A stretch of 64,000 nt of DNA from Saccharopolyspora erythraea NRRL 2338. GTDB lineage: Bacteria; Actinomycetota; Actinomycetes; Mycobacteriales; Pseudonocardiaceae. The position numbers and the translations under genes were made by a program. Positions 18,258-28,106 of the stretch are shown here, in pieces (position 1 is the stretch's first letter; each line of letters starts with the position of its first letter). The stretch is taken from assembly GCF_000062885.1 (NCBI RefSeq), contig NC_009142.1, forward strand, positions 2,593,584 through 2,657,583, in the 5' to 3' direction. The notes under the pieces are model-generated. The model did no database searches, was not told the DNA's origin, and saw nothing but the letters and a program-made list of their open reading frames with translations.

Positions 18258-18258
<1 letters not shown>
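17266..18258 (-). CDS. 2-oxoacid/acetoin dehydrogenase E1 component, alpha subunit
   Basis: A 330-residue thiamine-diphosphate-dependent E1 alpha. The [20 protein letters not shown] and [12 protein letters not shown] regions precede the cofactor motif [20 protein letters not shown] ... CCENN (GDG-NN). [13 protein letters not shown] matches the phosphorylation-loop region. Its ATG overlaps the acetyl-CoA synthetase stop (TGATG at 18258-18260). The operon order acs, E1 alpha, E1 beta, E2, ACP suggests that acetyl-CoA production from both acetate and a 2-oxoacid is co-regulated. Confidence 0.9.
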
Positions 18259-20027
<1,769 letters not shown>

Positions 20028-20083
20028 CGCAACTCCCTTCCTCCCACGGTGCCAAGCGTGGAGACCGTCGGCTGTGGTCGGCA

Positions 20084-20097
20084 GGGGCCAAGGTCCC
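20084..20097. promoter_or_regulatory. Candidate palindromic operator upstream of acs
   Basis: GGGGCCAAGGTCCC fits GGGNCCNNGGNCCC completely and lies about 57 nt before the acs start codon. It resembles other sites in this window, but base composition makes chance matches likely. Confidence 0.3.
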
Positions 20098-20153
20098 TCG
20101 GGGTCTCCCGGGTACGAGCGCGCAGACTGCGCTCGGGAGTCCGCCTCAGCGCG

Positions 20154-20969
20154 TCACTGGGTCTCGTCGCGGACGACCGCGACCGGGCACGGTGCGTGCT
20201 GGAGAACTCCGGAAGCGACCGAACCCAGTTGGACAGCGGCGAATCCGCCGCGTCCGCGGTGGCCGACGACGAGGAGCCGGGCGCCGCGGGCGGCTGCGAC
20301 CAGCTCCGCGACCGGACGCCCGTGGGGGACCACCCGGTGCACGGGCACGTTCGGATAGCGCTCGTCCCACTCGGCGAGCGCCACCTCCAGGCCGTCCGCC
20401 CGGTCCTGCTCGGCACCGGGCGGGGGCTGCGGTGCCGCGTGTTCGGGCGAACGCTCTTGCCGTACGTGTATCGCGACGAGGTCGGTGTGGTGCAAGGCGG
20501 CGGCTTCGAAAGCGAACCCGAGAGCGGCTCGGCTCTGCGGAGAACCGTCCACCCCGGCCGCCACCTGGCCGCTGGGGTCCGGCAGGTCGCGCACGACCAC
20601 CACCGGGCACTGGGCGTGCATGGCCAGGTGGACGCTCACGGATCCCAGCAGCGCCGCGGTGATGGCCCCGCGGCCGCGCGCACCCACGACGACCATCCGC
20701 GCCTTGGCCGAACGGCTCACCAGGCGTTGTGCCGGGTGTCCTCGCACGATCCTTTCGTGGATCTCCACCAACGGGTGCTCGAGCCTGACGTGATCGCCCA
20801 GTTCGCGGACCATGTGCCAGCGATCTTCGTCGTGCGCCGGCCGGTCTTCGACGACGACGAGGTGCACTTCCGCACCCCGCAGTTCGGCCTCGGCGACCGC
20901 CCACGACACCGCGGTCCGCGACTGCTCGGAGCCGTCCACGCCCACCAGGATCGGTCCATCCGCCTTCAT
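20154..20969 (-). CDS. Two-domain universal stress protein
   Basis: A 271-residue tandem USP. Domain 1 (ILVGVDGSEQSRTAVSWAVA ... VVGARGRGAITAALLGSVSV) and domain 2 (AAGVDGSPQSRAALGFAFEA ... VVGHRGRGGFAAVQLGSVAS, HAPCPVAVV) each keep the ATP-loop pattern. Tandem USPs of this kind, such as Rv2623, bind ATP and restrain growth in dormant mycobacteria (family knowledge). GGGAG precedes ATG 20969. It lies between the acs operon and proV on the same strand. Confidence 0.92.
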   Translation of the reverse strand: MKADGPILVGVDGSEQSRTAVSWAVAEAELRGAEVHLVVVEDRPAHDEDRWHMVRELGDHVRLEHPLVEIHERIVRGHPAQRLVSRSAKARMVVVGARGRGAITAALLGSVSVHLAMHAQCPVVVVRDLPDPSGQVAAGVDGSPQSRAALGFAFEAAALHHTDLVAIHVRQERSPEHAAPQPPPGAEQDRADGLEVALAEWDERYPNVPVHRVVPHGRPVAELVAAARGARLLVVGHRGRGGFAAVQLGSVASGVLQHAPCPVAVVRDETQ

Positions 20970-20984
20970 CAGGTCGCTCCCAAA

Positions 20985-22172
20985 TCAGCCTGCCGCGGAC
21001 GTTTCCCCGAGGGCGTTCAGCAGCGCGCCCCTGGTCACGACTCCGACGAGCCGTTCGTCGGGGTCGAGCACGGCGAGTCCGCAGTTCGTCTGGGACAGGG
21101 GCGTGCAGAGTTCGGCCAACGGGGTGTCGTGCCGTGCGGTGGGCAGTACCGCCGCCGACGGCGTACCGACCTGCGCGCGGCCGGCCGCCAGGGCGCGTTC
21201 GGCGTCGGCCTCGGTGACGAACCCGGCCACGCGGCGTTGGGCGTCGAGCACGACGAGCCCGGCGAGGCCGTGCGCCCGCATGGTCCGCAGGGCTGCCGCG
21301 GGGTCGGAGTCGGCGTGGAGGACCAGTTCGTCGCGGTTGGCCACCAGTGACGCCGTGAGCACCCGCACGCGGTCGACATCCCGCATGAACTGGGCGACGT
21401 AGTCGGTGGCCGGCCGGCTGAGGATGTCCTCAGCCGTGCCGATCTGCACGATCCGCCCGTCGCGCATCATCGCGATGCGGTCGCCGATGCGCATCGCCTC
21501 GTTGAGGTCGTGGGTGATGAACAGGATCGTCTTGGAGAGACTGGCTTGGAGCTGCAGCAACTGGTCCTGCATCTCCCGCCGGATCAGCGGGTCGAGCGCG
21601 CTGAACGCCTCGTCCATGAGCATCACGTCGGTGCCCGTGGCCAGCGCGCGGGCCAGTCCGACGCGCTGCCGCATCCCTCCGGAGAGCTGCTGGGGGAACT
21701 GGTCCTCCCAGCCGTCGAGCCCGACCAGCGCCAGCGACTCGCGCGCCTTCTTCAAGCGCTCCCCCTTGGGGCGGTCGCGCACCTGGAGCCCGTAAGCGGC
21801 GTTGTCGAGAACCGTGCGGTGCGGTAGCAGGGCGAAGTGCTGGAAGACCATGCTCATGGAGTTCTGGCGCACCAGCCGCACGTTCTTGGCGGACATGGTG
21901 CTGATGTCCTGGCCGTCGACGTAGACGTGGCCCGCGGTGGGCCCGAGCAGACCGTTGACCATGCGGATCAGCGTCGACTTGCCCGAGCCCGACAGTCCCA
22001 TGACGACGAAGGTCTCGCCGGGACGCACGTGGAAGTTCGCGTCCACGACCGCGGCCGTCTTGCCCTCCTCGCGCAGCTCCTCGGCCGTGACGGCGCCGAG
22101 CCGGAGGCGCTGGACCGCTTCCGCCGGATCCGGTCCGAACACCTTGTACAACCCGTCGACTCGGATCTCCAC
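20985..22172 (-). CDS. ProV-type glycine betaine/osmolyte ABC transporter ATPase with CBS pair
   Basis: A 395-residue ABC ATPase. The ProV-specific N-terminus (YKVFGPDPAEAVQRLRLGAV) leads into Walker A GLSGSGKSTL, signature LSGGMRQRVGLARALA, Walker B VMLMDEAFSALD and switch FITHD. A C-terminal CBS pair (about 275-390) would sense ionic strength or nucleotides. The start is GTG 22172 with GGAGG 7-8 nt upstream. No permease or binding-protein gene is adjacent, so it is an orphan ATPase that must pair with distant partners. Confidence 0.85.
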   Translation of the reverse strand: MEIRVDGLYKVFGPDPAEAVQRLRLGAVTAEELREEGKTAAVVDANFHVRPGETFVVMGLSGSGKSTLIRMVNGLLGPTAGHVYVDGQDISTMSAKNVRLVRQNSMSMVFQHFALLPHRTVLDNAAYGLQVRDRPKGERLKKARESLALVGLDGWEDQFPQQLSGGMRQRVGLARALATGTDVMLMDEAFSALDPLIRREMQDQLLQLQASLSKTILFITHDLNEAMRIGDRIAMMRDGRIVQIGTAEDILSRPATDYVAQFMRDVDRVRVLTASLVANRDELVLHADSDPAAALRTMRAHGLAGLVVLDAQRRVAGFVTEADAERALAAGRAQVGTPSAAVLPTARHDTPLAELCTPLSQTNCGLAVLDPDERLVGVVTRGALLNALGETSAAG

Positions 22173-22486
22173 CGGTGTCGCCTCCGATCTGGCGCGTCCT
22201 GGGAGGTGTGCCTTCGGCGGGAGGCTCGCCGGACCACCGGCAGCGGGCGTCAGTGCGTGCTGGACGAGTCGGTCCAAGGCCCGTCCCGCGCGCGGTCACC
22301 GCTGGTCCGGGAGGCAGGTGGCACGGTCCCCACAGCAATCCGGTGCCCACTCGGCAGCCGTCCTCCCCGACGCAACTCGTTTCCAGGATGCACCGAGGGC
22401 GGATCGGGCGCTCAGCGAGCGTCCCGCGACCGTCGGAAGCCCCAGCCCGCTGGCGACCGCGGGATCGTCGGCCTCGGGGCCGACCG
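22173..22486. other. Upstream region of proV; no gene
   Basis: Non-coding stretch between proV and the DUF3303 gene on the same strand. It holds the proV promoter region and the candidate palindrome at 22271-22282; nothing else is recognisable. Confidence 0.5.
22271..22282. promoter_or_regulatory. Candidate palindromic site upstream of proV
   Basis: GGTCCAAGGCCC matches GGNCCNNGGNCC completely, about 100 nt before the proV start. Same class as the site upstream of acs; chance is not excluded. Confidence 0.25.
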
Positions 22487-22783
22487 TCAGGCGGTCGGTT
22501 CGAGCCGCTGGCGGATCTGGTCGATCATGTCCGCGTAGGGCACCTCGTAGATGGCGTGCACGTCCCAGCTCACCAGGTCCATGTAGGGCTGGAGGAGCTC
22601 GGTGAGCTCGTGCGGGTCGTCGGTGTCGACGAGCAGGAAGCCCGAGCCGCCTCCGGCGAGGTTGTACCAGCCGCGGATGCGCTCGGGCTTGTTGGTGCCT
22701 GCTTCGTGCTGTTCGAGTACGCGCCGCCGCACGTCGTCCGCGCGGGTGTTCTGGTGCCAGTGGAAACGGCAATACCACAGCAT
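22487..22783 (-). CDS. Small DUF3303-like protein
   Basis: A 98-residue protein beginning MLWYCRFHWHQNT with GWYNLAGGGSGFLLVDTDDP and VSWDVHAIYEVPYADMIDQI. This looks like the dimeric ferredoxin-like DUF3303 family of unknown function. ATG 22783 follows a G-rich Shine-Dalgarno run. It diverges from the FTR1 gene, 219 nt away. The histidine and tryptophan cluster at the N-terminus is notable, but no cofactor can be assigned. Confidence 0.7.
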   Translation of the reverse strand: MLWYCRFHWHQNTRADDVRRRVLEQHEAGTNKPERIRGWYNLAGGGSGFLLVDTDDPHELTELLQPYMDLVSWDVHAIYEVPYADMIDQIRQRLEPTA

Positions 22784-22947
22784 GGCGACCCCCCCAGGAT
22801 GATCGGCATTGCGGTCAGATTCGTCGGCGGAGAACCTCTTCACGCTAACCGGGAGCCCGGCACGCCGCTGGACGGATCGGCTGGCCGGCGGCCTGACCCG
22901 ATACGAACAGAGCACCGGTCGGGGCTGCACCCATCCAGTCTCGAGAG

Positions 22948-22966
22948 TAAGGTGAGGCTTACCTAG
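22948..22966 (+). promoter_or_regulatory. IdeR/DtxR-type iron box
   Basis: TAAGGTGAGGCTTACCTAG matches 15 of 19 positions of the iron-box consensus TTAGGTTAGGCTAACCTAA and ends 36 nt before the FTR1 permease start. DtxR/IdeR with Fe(II) would repress the operon here, so the iron genes should rise under iron limitation. Confidence 0.8.
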
Positions 22967-23002
22967 CATTTTGGCTCGGGTGTTCGAGCGGGGAGGGCCG
23001 GG

Positions 23003-23848
23003 ATGCTGCTGAGCAATGCGTTGATCGGACTGCGAGAAGGGCTCGAGGCCGTTCTCGTGGTCAGCATCCTGATCGCTTTCCTCGTCCGGGTCGGGAACCG
23101 GCGGGCCTTGGCGCAGGTCTGGACGGGCGTCGGCATCGCGGTGCTGTTGTCGGTCGCGGTGGGCGCCGTGCTCACCTACACCGCGGCAAGCCTGAGCTTC
23201 GAAGCCCAGGAAGCGTTCGGGGGCATCGCCTCGATCATCGCGGTCGTCTTCGTCACCGGCATGGTCTTCTGGATGCGCCGTGCAGGGCGGACGCTGGCCG
23301 CTCACCTGCGCGGCCGGCTCGACCAAGCCCTGCGGGTCGGCCCCGTGGCCGTCGCCGTCGTGGCGTTCCTGGCGGTGGCGCGGGAAGGGTTGGAGACCGC
23401 GGTGTTCTTCTTCTCCAGCGTGCGCTCCGCCGGTGGCGGAACGGTGCTGCCGCTGGTCGGGTTCGTGGTCGGCATCGCCATCGCGGTGCTGCTCGGCTGC
23501 CTGATCTACGTCGGCGCGGTCAGGCTGAACCTGTCGAGGTTCTTCACGATCACGGGCGTGCTGCTCATCATCGTCGCCGCCGGCGTCCTCGCGTACGGGG
23601 TGCACGACCTCCAGGAAGCCGCGCTGCTTCCGGGCATGCACACCCTCGCGTTCGACGTGAGTGCCTACGTACCGGCGTCGTCCTGGTACGGCGCACTGGC
23701 GAAGGGGCTCTTCAACTTCTCGCCGCGGACCACGGTTCTGGAAGCGATCGTGTGGGCCGGATACGTCGCGGTGACCCTGCCGTTGTTCCTGCGTCCCCAC
23801 CGCGGAGCGGCTCGGGCGGCTGGCGTTCGTAAGGCGGAGGCGGCATGA
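23003..23848 (+). CDS. efeU: FTR1/EfeU-type iron permease
   Basis: A 281-residue membrane protein with about seven hydrophobic segments. It carries two REGLE iron-binding motifs, LREGLEAVLVV near residue 10 and AREGLETAVFF near residue 130, the signature of FTR1/EfeU ferrous/ferric permeases. An iron box precedes it. It is coupled by ATGA (23845-23848) to a cupredoxin lipoprotein. No EfeB peroxidase follows, so it is a reduced EfeUO system. Confidence 0.9.
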   Translation: MLLSNALIGLREGLEAVLVVSILIAFLVRVGNRRALAQVWTGVGIAVLLSVAVGAVLTYTAASLSFEAQEAFGGIASIIAVVFVTGMVFWMRRAGRTLAAHLRGRLDQALRVGPVAVAVVAFLAVAREGLETAVFFFSSVRSAGGGTVLPLVGFVVGIAIAVLLGCLIYVGAVRLNLSRFFTITGVLLIIVAAGVLAYGVHDLQEAALLPGMHTLAFDVSAYVPASSWYGALAKGLFNFSPRTTVLEAIVWAGYVAVTLPLFLRPHRGAARAAGVRKAEAA

Positions 23849-24210
23849 CCGTCCGCGCCCGCACCGCCTCCCTGCTCGCAGTGCTGCTGCTGGCGGGGTG
23901 CGGGGAGCAGCCGGCTGAGGACACGGCGGGCCGGATCACCGTCCGCGCGGGTGACCAATCCTGCGAGTTGTCGGCCACGACCGCTCCCGCGGGCACGATC
24001 CGCTTCGACATCACCAACACCGGTAGCCAGGTCACCGAGTTCTACCTTTACGGCGAGGGGGACCGGGTGCTCGGCGAGGTGGAGGACATCGCGCCTGGAC
24101 TGACGCGCGAACTCGTCGTCGATGTGCCGCGGGCGGGCGGCTACACAACCGCATGCAAGCCGGGCATGCAGGGCGGCGGGATTCGCGGGCAGTTCACCGT
24201 CACCGGATGA
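23845..24210 (+). CDS. EfeO-like cupredoxin lipoprotein, cupredoxin domain only
   Basis: A 121-residue exported lipoprotein. The signal peptide ends in the lipobox LLLAGC (cysteine near residue 19), followed by a cupredoxin fold (ITVRAGDQSCELSATTAPAG, IRFDITNTGSQVTEFYLYGE, YTTACKPGMQGGGIRGQFTV). This is the N-terminal half of EfeO; the M75 peptidase-like iron-binding half is absent. It probably passes iron or copper to the permease at the membrane surface. Confidence 0.8.
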   Translation: MTVRARTASLLAVLLLAGCGEQPAEDTAGRITVRAGDQSCELSATTAPAGTIRFDITNTGSQVTEFYLYGEGDRVLGEVEDIAPGLTRELVVDVPRAGGYTTACKPGMQGGGIRGQFTVTG

Positions 24211-24270
24211 CACCGCTTCCGCTCGCGGGTTCCGGGCGCGACTGTTGTGCAGGGGAAAGCGGCCGGGTAC

Positions 24271-26601
24271 TCACGGCTGGGGGCCATGCGTCGCTTCCGG
24301 GTGGCGGTCGGCCTCGGCGAGGGTGAAGTAGCTTTCCTCTTCCTGCGCGAAGTGCAGCCGGAGCACCGCGTACAGGCCGTAGAGGGTGGCCAGGAGGTCG
24401 TCCTTCTGGTCCGCGCCGATGCCTTCTCGGGTATTGGCCAGGGCCAGGTGGGTCGCCGTGCGCCGGCTGAGCCGGTCGATCTCGGCGTGCATGCGGCTCA
24501 TCGTCGCGGTCGCCTCGGTGCCGCCGAGGGCCGCTGCCAGCGCCGGGTAGAGCCGCTTCTCCTCGGCGTGCTCGTGGGGTACGAGCTCGCGGTCGAGGAA
24601 CTCCTGGGTGCGGCGCAGCGCCGCAAGTGCCTCCTGGCTCCCCGGGCTTTCGGAGATGAGGACGGCGCTGTCGCGGACCAGGTGCAGGGTCTGCCGCAGC
24701 CCTTCCTGCTCGGTGGCGAAGTGGTGCAGCAGGCTCTCGGTCGACGGCGGGACCGCGACGCCCTCGTGCCGCCCACCGCGCAGGGCCCGCAGGGCGTTGA
24801 GGATCACCGCGACGTCGATACCTTCCTGCAGCAGCGCTCCCGCGGCCGGAGGCAGCCACCCGAAGACGGCCACGCCCATCGCGGTGACCGACAACGCCAC
24901 CCCGACCGCGGCGCTCTGCACCGCGATCCGCCGTGCTCGACGGGCGATGTCCATGGCGTCGGCGAGCCGGTCGAGCCGGTCCGCGGTGAGGACGACGTCG
25001 GCGGCTTCCGAGGACGCCGTCGAGCCGCGCGCCCCCATCGCGACGCCGACCGTGGCCACCGCCAACGCGGGCGCGTCGTTGACGCCGTCACCGACCATGA
25101 CCGTCGTCGCGGCCGTGCTCTCGGCGCGAACGCACTCGACCTTGCTCGTCGGCGTCTGCTCGGCGTGCACACCGTCGAGGCCGAGCACGGTCGCCACCTC
25201 CTGGGCGGGCTCGGCCCTGTCCCCGGTCAGCATGACGACGCGGACGAGGCCGGCGCCGCGCAGTCGCCGGATCGTCCGGGGTGCGTCGGGGCGCAGCGGA
25301 TCGCGCAGCAGAATCGCGCCCTGCAGCAGCCCTTCGCGGCTCACCCATGCGATGGCGGCCGCGTCGAGCATGGCCCGGTTGAGCACTGCTTCGACCCAGG
25401 CGGGCCGGTGCTCCGGCAGGGTCAGCCTGCCGACCTCGACCCGATGGCCGTCGACCACACCGCTCGTGCCCCGCCCGGGCTGTTCGGTGACGCCAATGGG
25501 AGCAGGGAGTGCGAGGTTCCGGGCGCGGGCGTGCGTGACGATGGCTTCGGCGAGGACGTGCGGGGACGCCTGGTCGACTGCGGCAGCGAGCCGCAGCACC
25601 TCCGCCGGGCGGATGCCCGGAGCCGCGACGACCTCGATGACGCCGGGGCGGCCGGAGGTGAGGGTGCCCGTCTTGTCCAGGACCGCGGTGGTGGCGTGGC
25701 CGAGGTTCTCCAGCGCGGTTCCGTCGCGGATGATCACGCCGATCCGGGATGCGCGGGACATGCCGGAGACCAGGGCGATGGGTACGGCCAGCAGGAGCGG
25801 GCAGGGCGTGGCGACCACGAGCACTGCGACCGCGCCGACCGCGGTCCCGGTCACGAACCAGCCCGCGCCCGCCAGCAGCAGGGCCAGGGGCAGGAACCAC
25901 GTCGCGTAGCGGTCGGCCAGCCGGACCACGGGGGCGCGCTCGGCGCCGGCCTGCGCGGCCAGCCGAGCGATCCCGGCGTAGGTGCTGTCCTCCGCCCGGG
26001 CGTCGACTCGGAGTTCGAAGGCGGATCCGGCGTTGACGACACCGCTGCGCACCGGTTCGCCGGTGTTGCGCTCGACCTGGGCCGACTCGCCGGTCAGGAC
26101 CGATTCGTCGAGCACGGCGGCACCACAGGCGACCCGGCCGTCGACGGGAACGACCTCACCCGCGCCGACGACCAGGAGGTCGCCCGGCACCACCTCGGAC
26201 ACGGCGACCGTGTCGATTCCGCCGTCCAGCCGGCGGTGGGCGAACCGGGGCGCGTGCTCCAGCAGAGCCCGCAGGTCGTGGGAGGCACGGCGCTGCGCCA
26301 TCGAGTCCAGCGTCCGCCCGGATGCCAGCATGACCGCGATCAGCGCTCCGGCCAGGTACTCGTGGACGACGAGGGTGCCGCCGAGCGCCAGAACGGCGAT
26401 GAGGTCGACACCTGTCCGGCCGTGCCACAGGGTGAGCGCCATCCACACCACGGCGGGCACGATCGCGACGACCGTGCCCCCTACCCACATCAGCTCGGCC
26501 GCGGCCTTCGCGCCCGCCAGCCATGCGGCGCCGCCCGCGACCAGCGCGCCCGCGGTGATCACCAGGAGCGCGGGTTCGTGCCACGAGCGCACATGGGCCA
26601 C
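24271..26601 (-). CDS. P1B-type metal ATPase with C-terminal hemerythrin domain (P1B-5-like)
   Basis: A 776-residue heavy-metal ATPase. It has the TPCPLLLAVP motif in the sixth helix region (about 275), LDESVLTGES actuator region, phosphorylation site DKTGTLTSGRPG near 312 and hinge [11 protein letters not shown] near 525. There is no N-terminal metal-binding domain. Residues about 610-770 form a hemerythrin-like four-helix domain with candidate diiron ligands in HHFATEQEG, HEHAEEKRLYP, RMHAEIDRL and LHFAQEEES. TPCP plus a hemerythrin tail is the mark of P1B-5 ATPases, linked to Fe/Ni export. It sits beside the IdeR-boxed iron importer. Confidence 0.88.
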   Translation of the reverse strand: MAHVRSWHEPALLVITAGALVAGGAAWLAGAKAAAELMWVGGTVVAIVPAVVWMALTLWHGRTGVDLIAVLALGGTLVVHEYLAGALIAVMLASGRTLDSMAQRRASHDLRALLEHAPRFAHRRLDGGIDTVAVSEVVPGDLLVVGAGEVVPVDGRVACGAAVLDESVLTGESAQVERNTGEPVRSGVVNAGSAFELRVDARAEDSTYAGIARLAAQAGAERAPVVRLADRYATWFLPLALLLAGAGWFVTGTAVGAVAVLVVATPCPLLLAVPIALVSGMSRASRIGVIIRDGTALENLGHATTAVLDKTGTLTSGRPGVIEVVAAPGIRPAEVLRLAAAVDQASPHVLAEAIVTHARARNLALPAPIGVTEQPGRGTSGVVDGHRVEVGRLTLPEHRPAWVEAVLNRAMLDAAAIAWVSREGLLQGAILLRDPLRPDAPRTIRRLRGAGLVRVVMLTGDRAEPAQEVATVLGLDGVHAEQTPTSKVECVRAESTAATTVMVGDGVNDAPALAVATVGVAMGARGSTASSEAADVVLTADRLDRLADAMDIARRARRIAVQSAAVGVALSVTAMGVAVFGWLPPAAGALLQEGIDVAVILNALRALRGGRHEGVAVPPSTESLLHHFATEQEGLRQTLHLVRDSAVLISESPGSQEALAALRRTQEFLDRELVPHEHAEEKRLYPALAAALGGTEATATMSRMHAEIDRLSRRTATHLALANTREGIGADQKDDLLATLYGLYAVLRLHFAQEEESYFTLAEADRHPEATHGPQP

Positions 26602-26613
26602 GGCGGTTCCCGT

Positions 26614-27048
26614 CTACCGGGTCTGCGACTCCGGAAGTTCTCGCAGTCGCAGGGTCAGTGCCCAGATCACGGCGACGTCGATGGCGATGACCAGCACTGA
26701 CCACACCGGCTGGTAGGGGATGAACAGGAAGTTGCCGAGGATGCTGAGCCCGGCGAGGATCATGCCGACCACGCGGGCCCAGGTCTGGCCCATGATCAGC
26801 GCGATGCCGACGAGACCGATGAGGACGCCGAGGACGAGGTGGACCCAGCCCCACGAGGTGATGTCGAAGGAGTAGATGTAGTCGTCGGTGACCACCTGGA
26901 ACGAGCTCTGCAGGATCGCGGCGAGTCCTACGGCGAGGTGGAAGAGTCCGATGAGGATCATCATTACGGCGGCGAACAGCTCCATCCCGCCGGTCCAGGG
27001 CGCGGGGGAAGGACGTGCTCCGCGGGCGCCGTGCGCTGCCTGTGCCAT
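26614..27048 (-). CDS. Four-helix membrane protein (DUF7144-like)
   Basis: A 144-residue integral membrane protein with about four hydrophobic helices. It contains the block YSFDITSWGWVHLVLGVLIG, typical of actinobacterial DUF7144 proteins. The function is unknown. AGGAGTTGAGGGC precedes ATG 27048. It is 12 nt upstream of the P1B ATPase on the same strand, so the two are probably co-transcribed. Confidence 0.75.
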   Translation of the reverse strand: MAQAAHGARGARPSPAPWTGGMELFAAVMMILIGLFHLAVGLAAILQSSFQVVTDDYIYSFDITSWGWVHLVLGVLIGLVGIALIMGQTWARVVGMILAGLSILGNFLFIPYQPVWSVLVIAIDVAVIWALTLRLRELPESQTR

Positions 27049-27155
27049 TGCCCTCAACTCCTGCTGCCGAAGTGTCGGTTCGCCGCAACGGGGACCCAGT
27101 CAAGAGTCCGAGATGGGGTGGCGAGGCCGAAGAGGAAAACGTCCTTGTGCAGCGA

Positions 27156-28004
27156 TCAGCGCCCCGGGGATGTTGTCAGCCCGGGCGCGCGGCGCACGAC
27201 CGCGACTGGACAGGTCGCGTGCTGCAGGACACCCGTGGCCACCGATCCCATCAGCAGGCCGGTGAACCCTCCCCGTCCGCGGTGTCCGACGACCACGAGC
27301 CGGGCGTCGCGTCCCAGGCAGGTCAGCTCGAACACGGGATGGCCCTGCCGTGCTATCCGCCGTACCGGCACGGTCGGGTACTGCTCGGACCATCCCGCCA
27401 GTTGCTCGGCGAGGCCGCGTTCGGCCGACTCGGCCAGGTCGCGCATGTCGCTGTCGAGCATGGGCAGCACTGCGGAGGGATCGACGGGCTGCCACACCTG
27501 AACGGCCACCAGTTCGGTGCCGCGGGCCGCCGCGGCGTCGAAGGCGAACCGGAGGGCCGCCTGGCTGTAGCCGGAGTCGTCCAAGCCGACGACAACGTCC
27601 CCGGCGCCGTTCGCCTGGTTTCGAACGACGACGACCGGGCAGTGCGCGTGCGTGGCGACCTTCGTGCTCACCGACCCGAGCAGCGTCGCCCGCAGTGGAC
27701 TTCGCCCTCGCGAGCCCACGACGACCAGGGGCGCTTCGCAGGATCTGCGGACCAACTCGGCAGCCGGGTGACCGCGGGCGATCTTCGGGTAGAGCTCGAC
27801 CTCCGGGTACTCGTGGCGAGTTTCCTCGACCAGGGTCTCCAGGTCCGTCCAGAGCTTCTCGTCGAGGTGGGGGTCGTCGTTGACCGACACCACGCGGACC
27901 GCCGTGGCGCGTCGGGCGGCTTCGGCGGCGGCCCAGGACACGGCGAGTCGCGACTGGGCCGATCCGTCGGTGCCCACGACCAGGGGCTCCTCCTGCGTGA
28001 CCAT
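27156..28004 (-). CDS. Two-domain universal stress protein
   Basis: A 282-residue tandem USP. Domain 1 has VVGTDGSAQSRLAVSWAAAE and VVGSRGRSPLRATLLGSVST; domain 2 has VVGLDDSGYSQAALRFAFDA and VVGHRGRGGFTGLLMGSVAT. It is closely related to the USP at 58765-59592, sharing the unusual GSRGRSP and KVATHAHCP strings. AGGAG precedes ATG 28004 by about 10 nt. Confidence 0.92.
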   Translation of the reverse strand: MVTQEEPLVVGTDGSAQSRLAVSWAAAEAARRATAVRVVSVNDDPHLDEKLWTDLETLVEETRHEYPEVELYPKIARGHPAAELVRRSCEAPLVVVGSRGRSPLRATLLGSVSTKVATHAHCPVVVVRNQANGAGDVVVGLDDSGYSQAALRFAFDAAAARGTELVAVQVWQPVDPSAVLPMLDSDMRDLAESAERGLAEQLAGWSEQYPTVPVRRIARQGHPVFELTCLGRDARLVVVGHRGRGGFTGLLMGSVATGVLQHATCPVAVVRRAPGLTTSPGR

Positions 28005-28106
28005 CGCGACTCGCTCTCCTCGGTGCCGTCCCGTTCGCCGCGCCCAGGATGCGTGGACTGCTGCCGGGCCGCATGGTCACCACGTGCGGGCCATATCGGA
28101 AGCAGG

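Noticed and set aside
24247-26700. Plus-strand frame of over 800 codons across the P1B ATPase
   Set aside because: Antisense shadow; the minus-strand ATPase has all P-type motifs.
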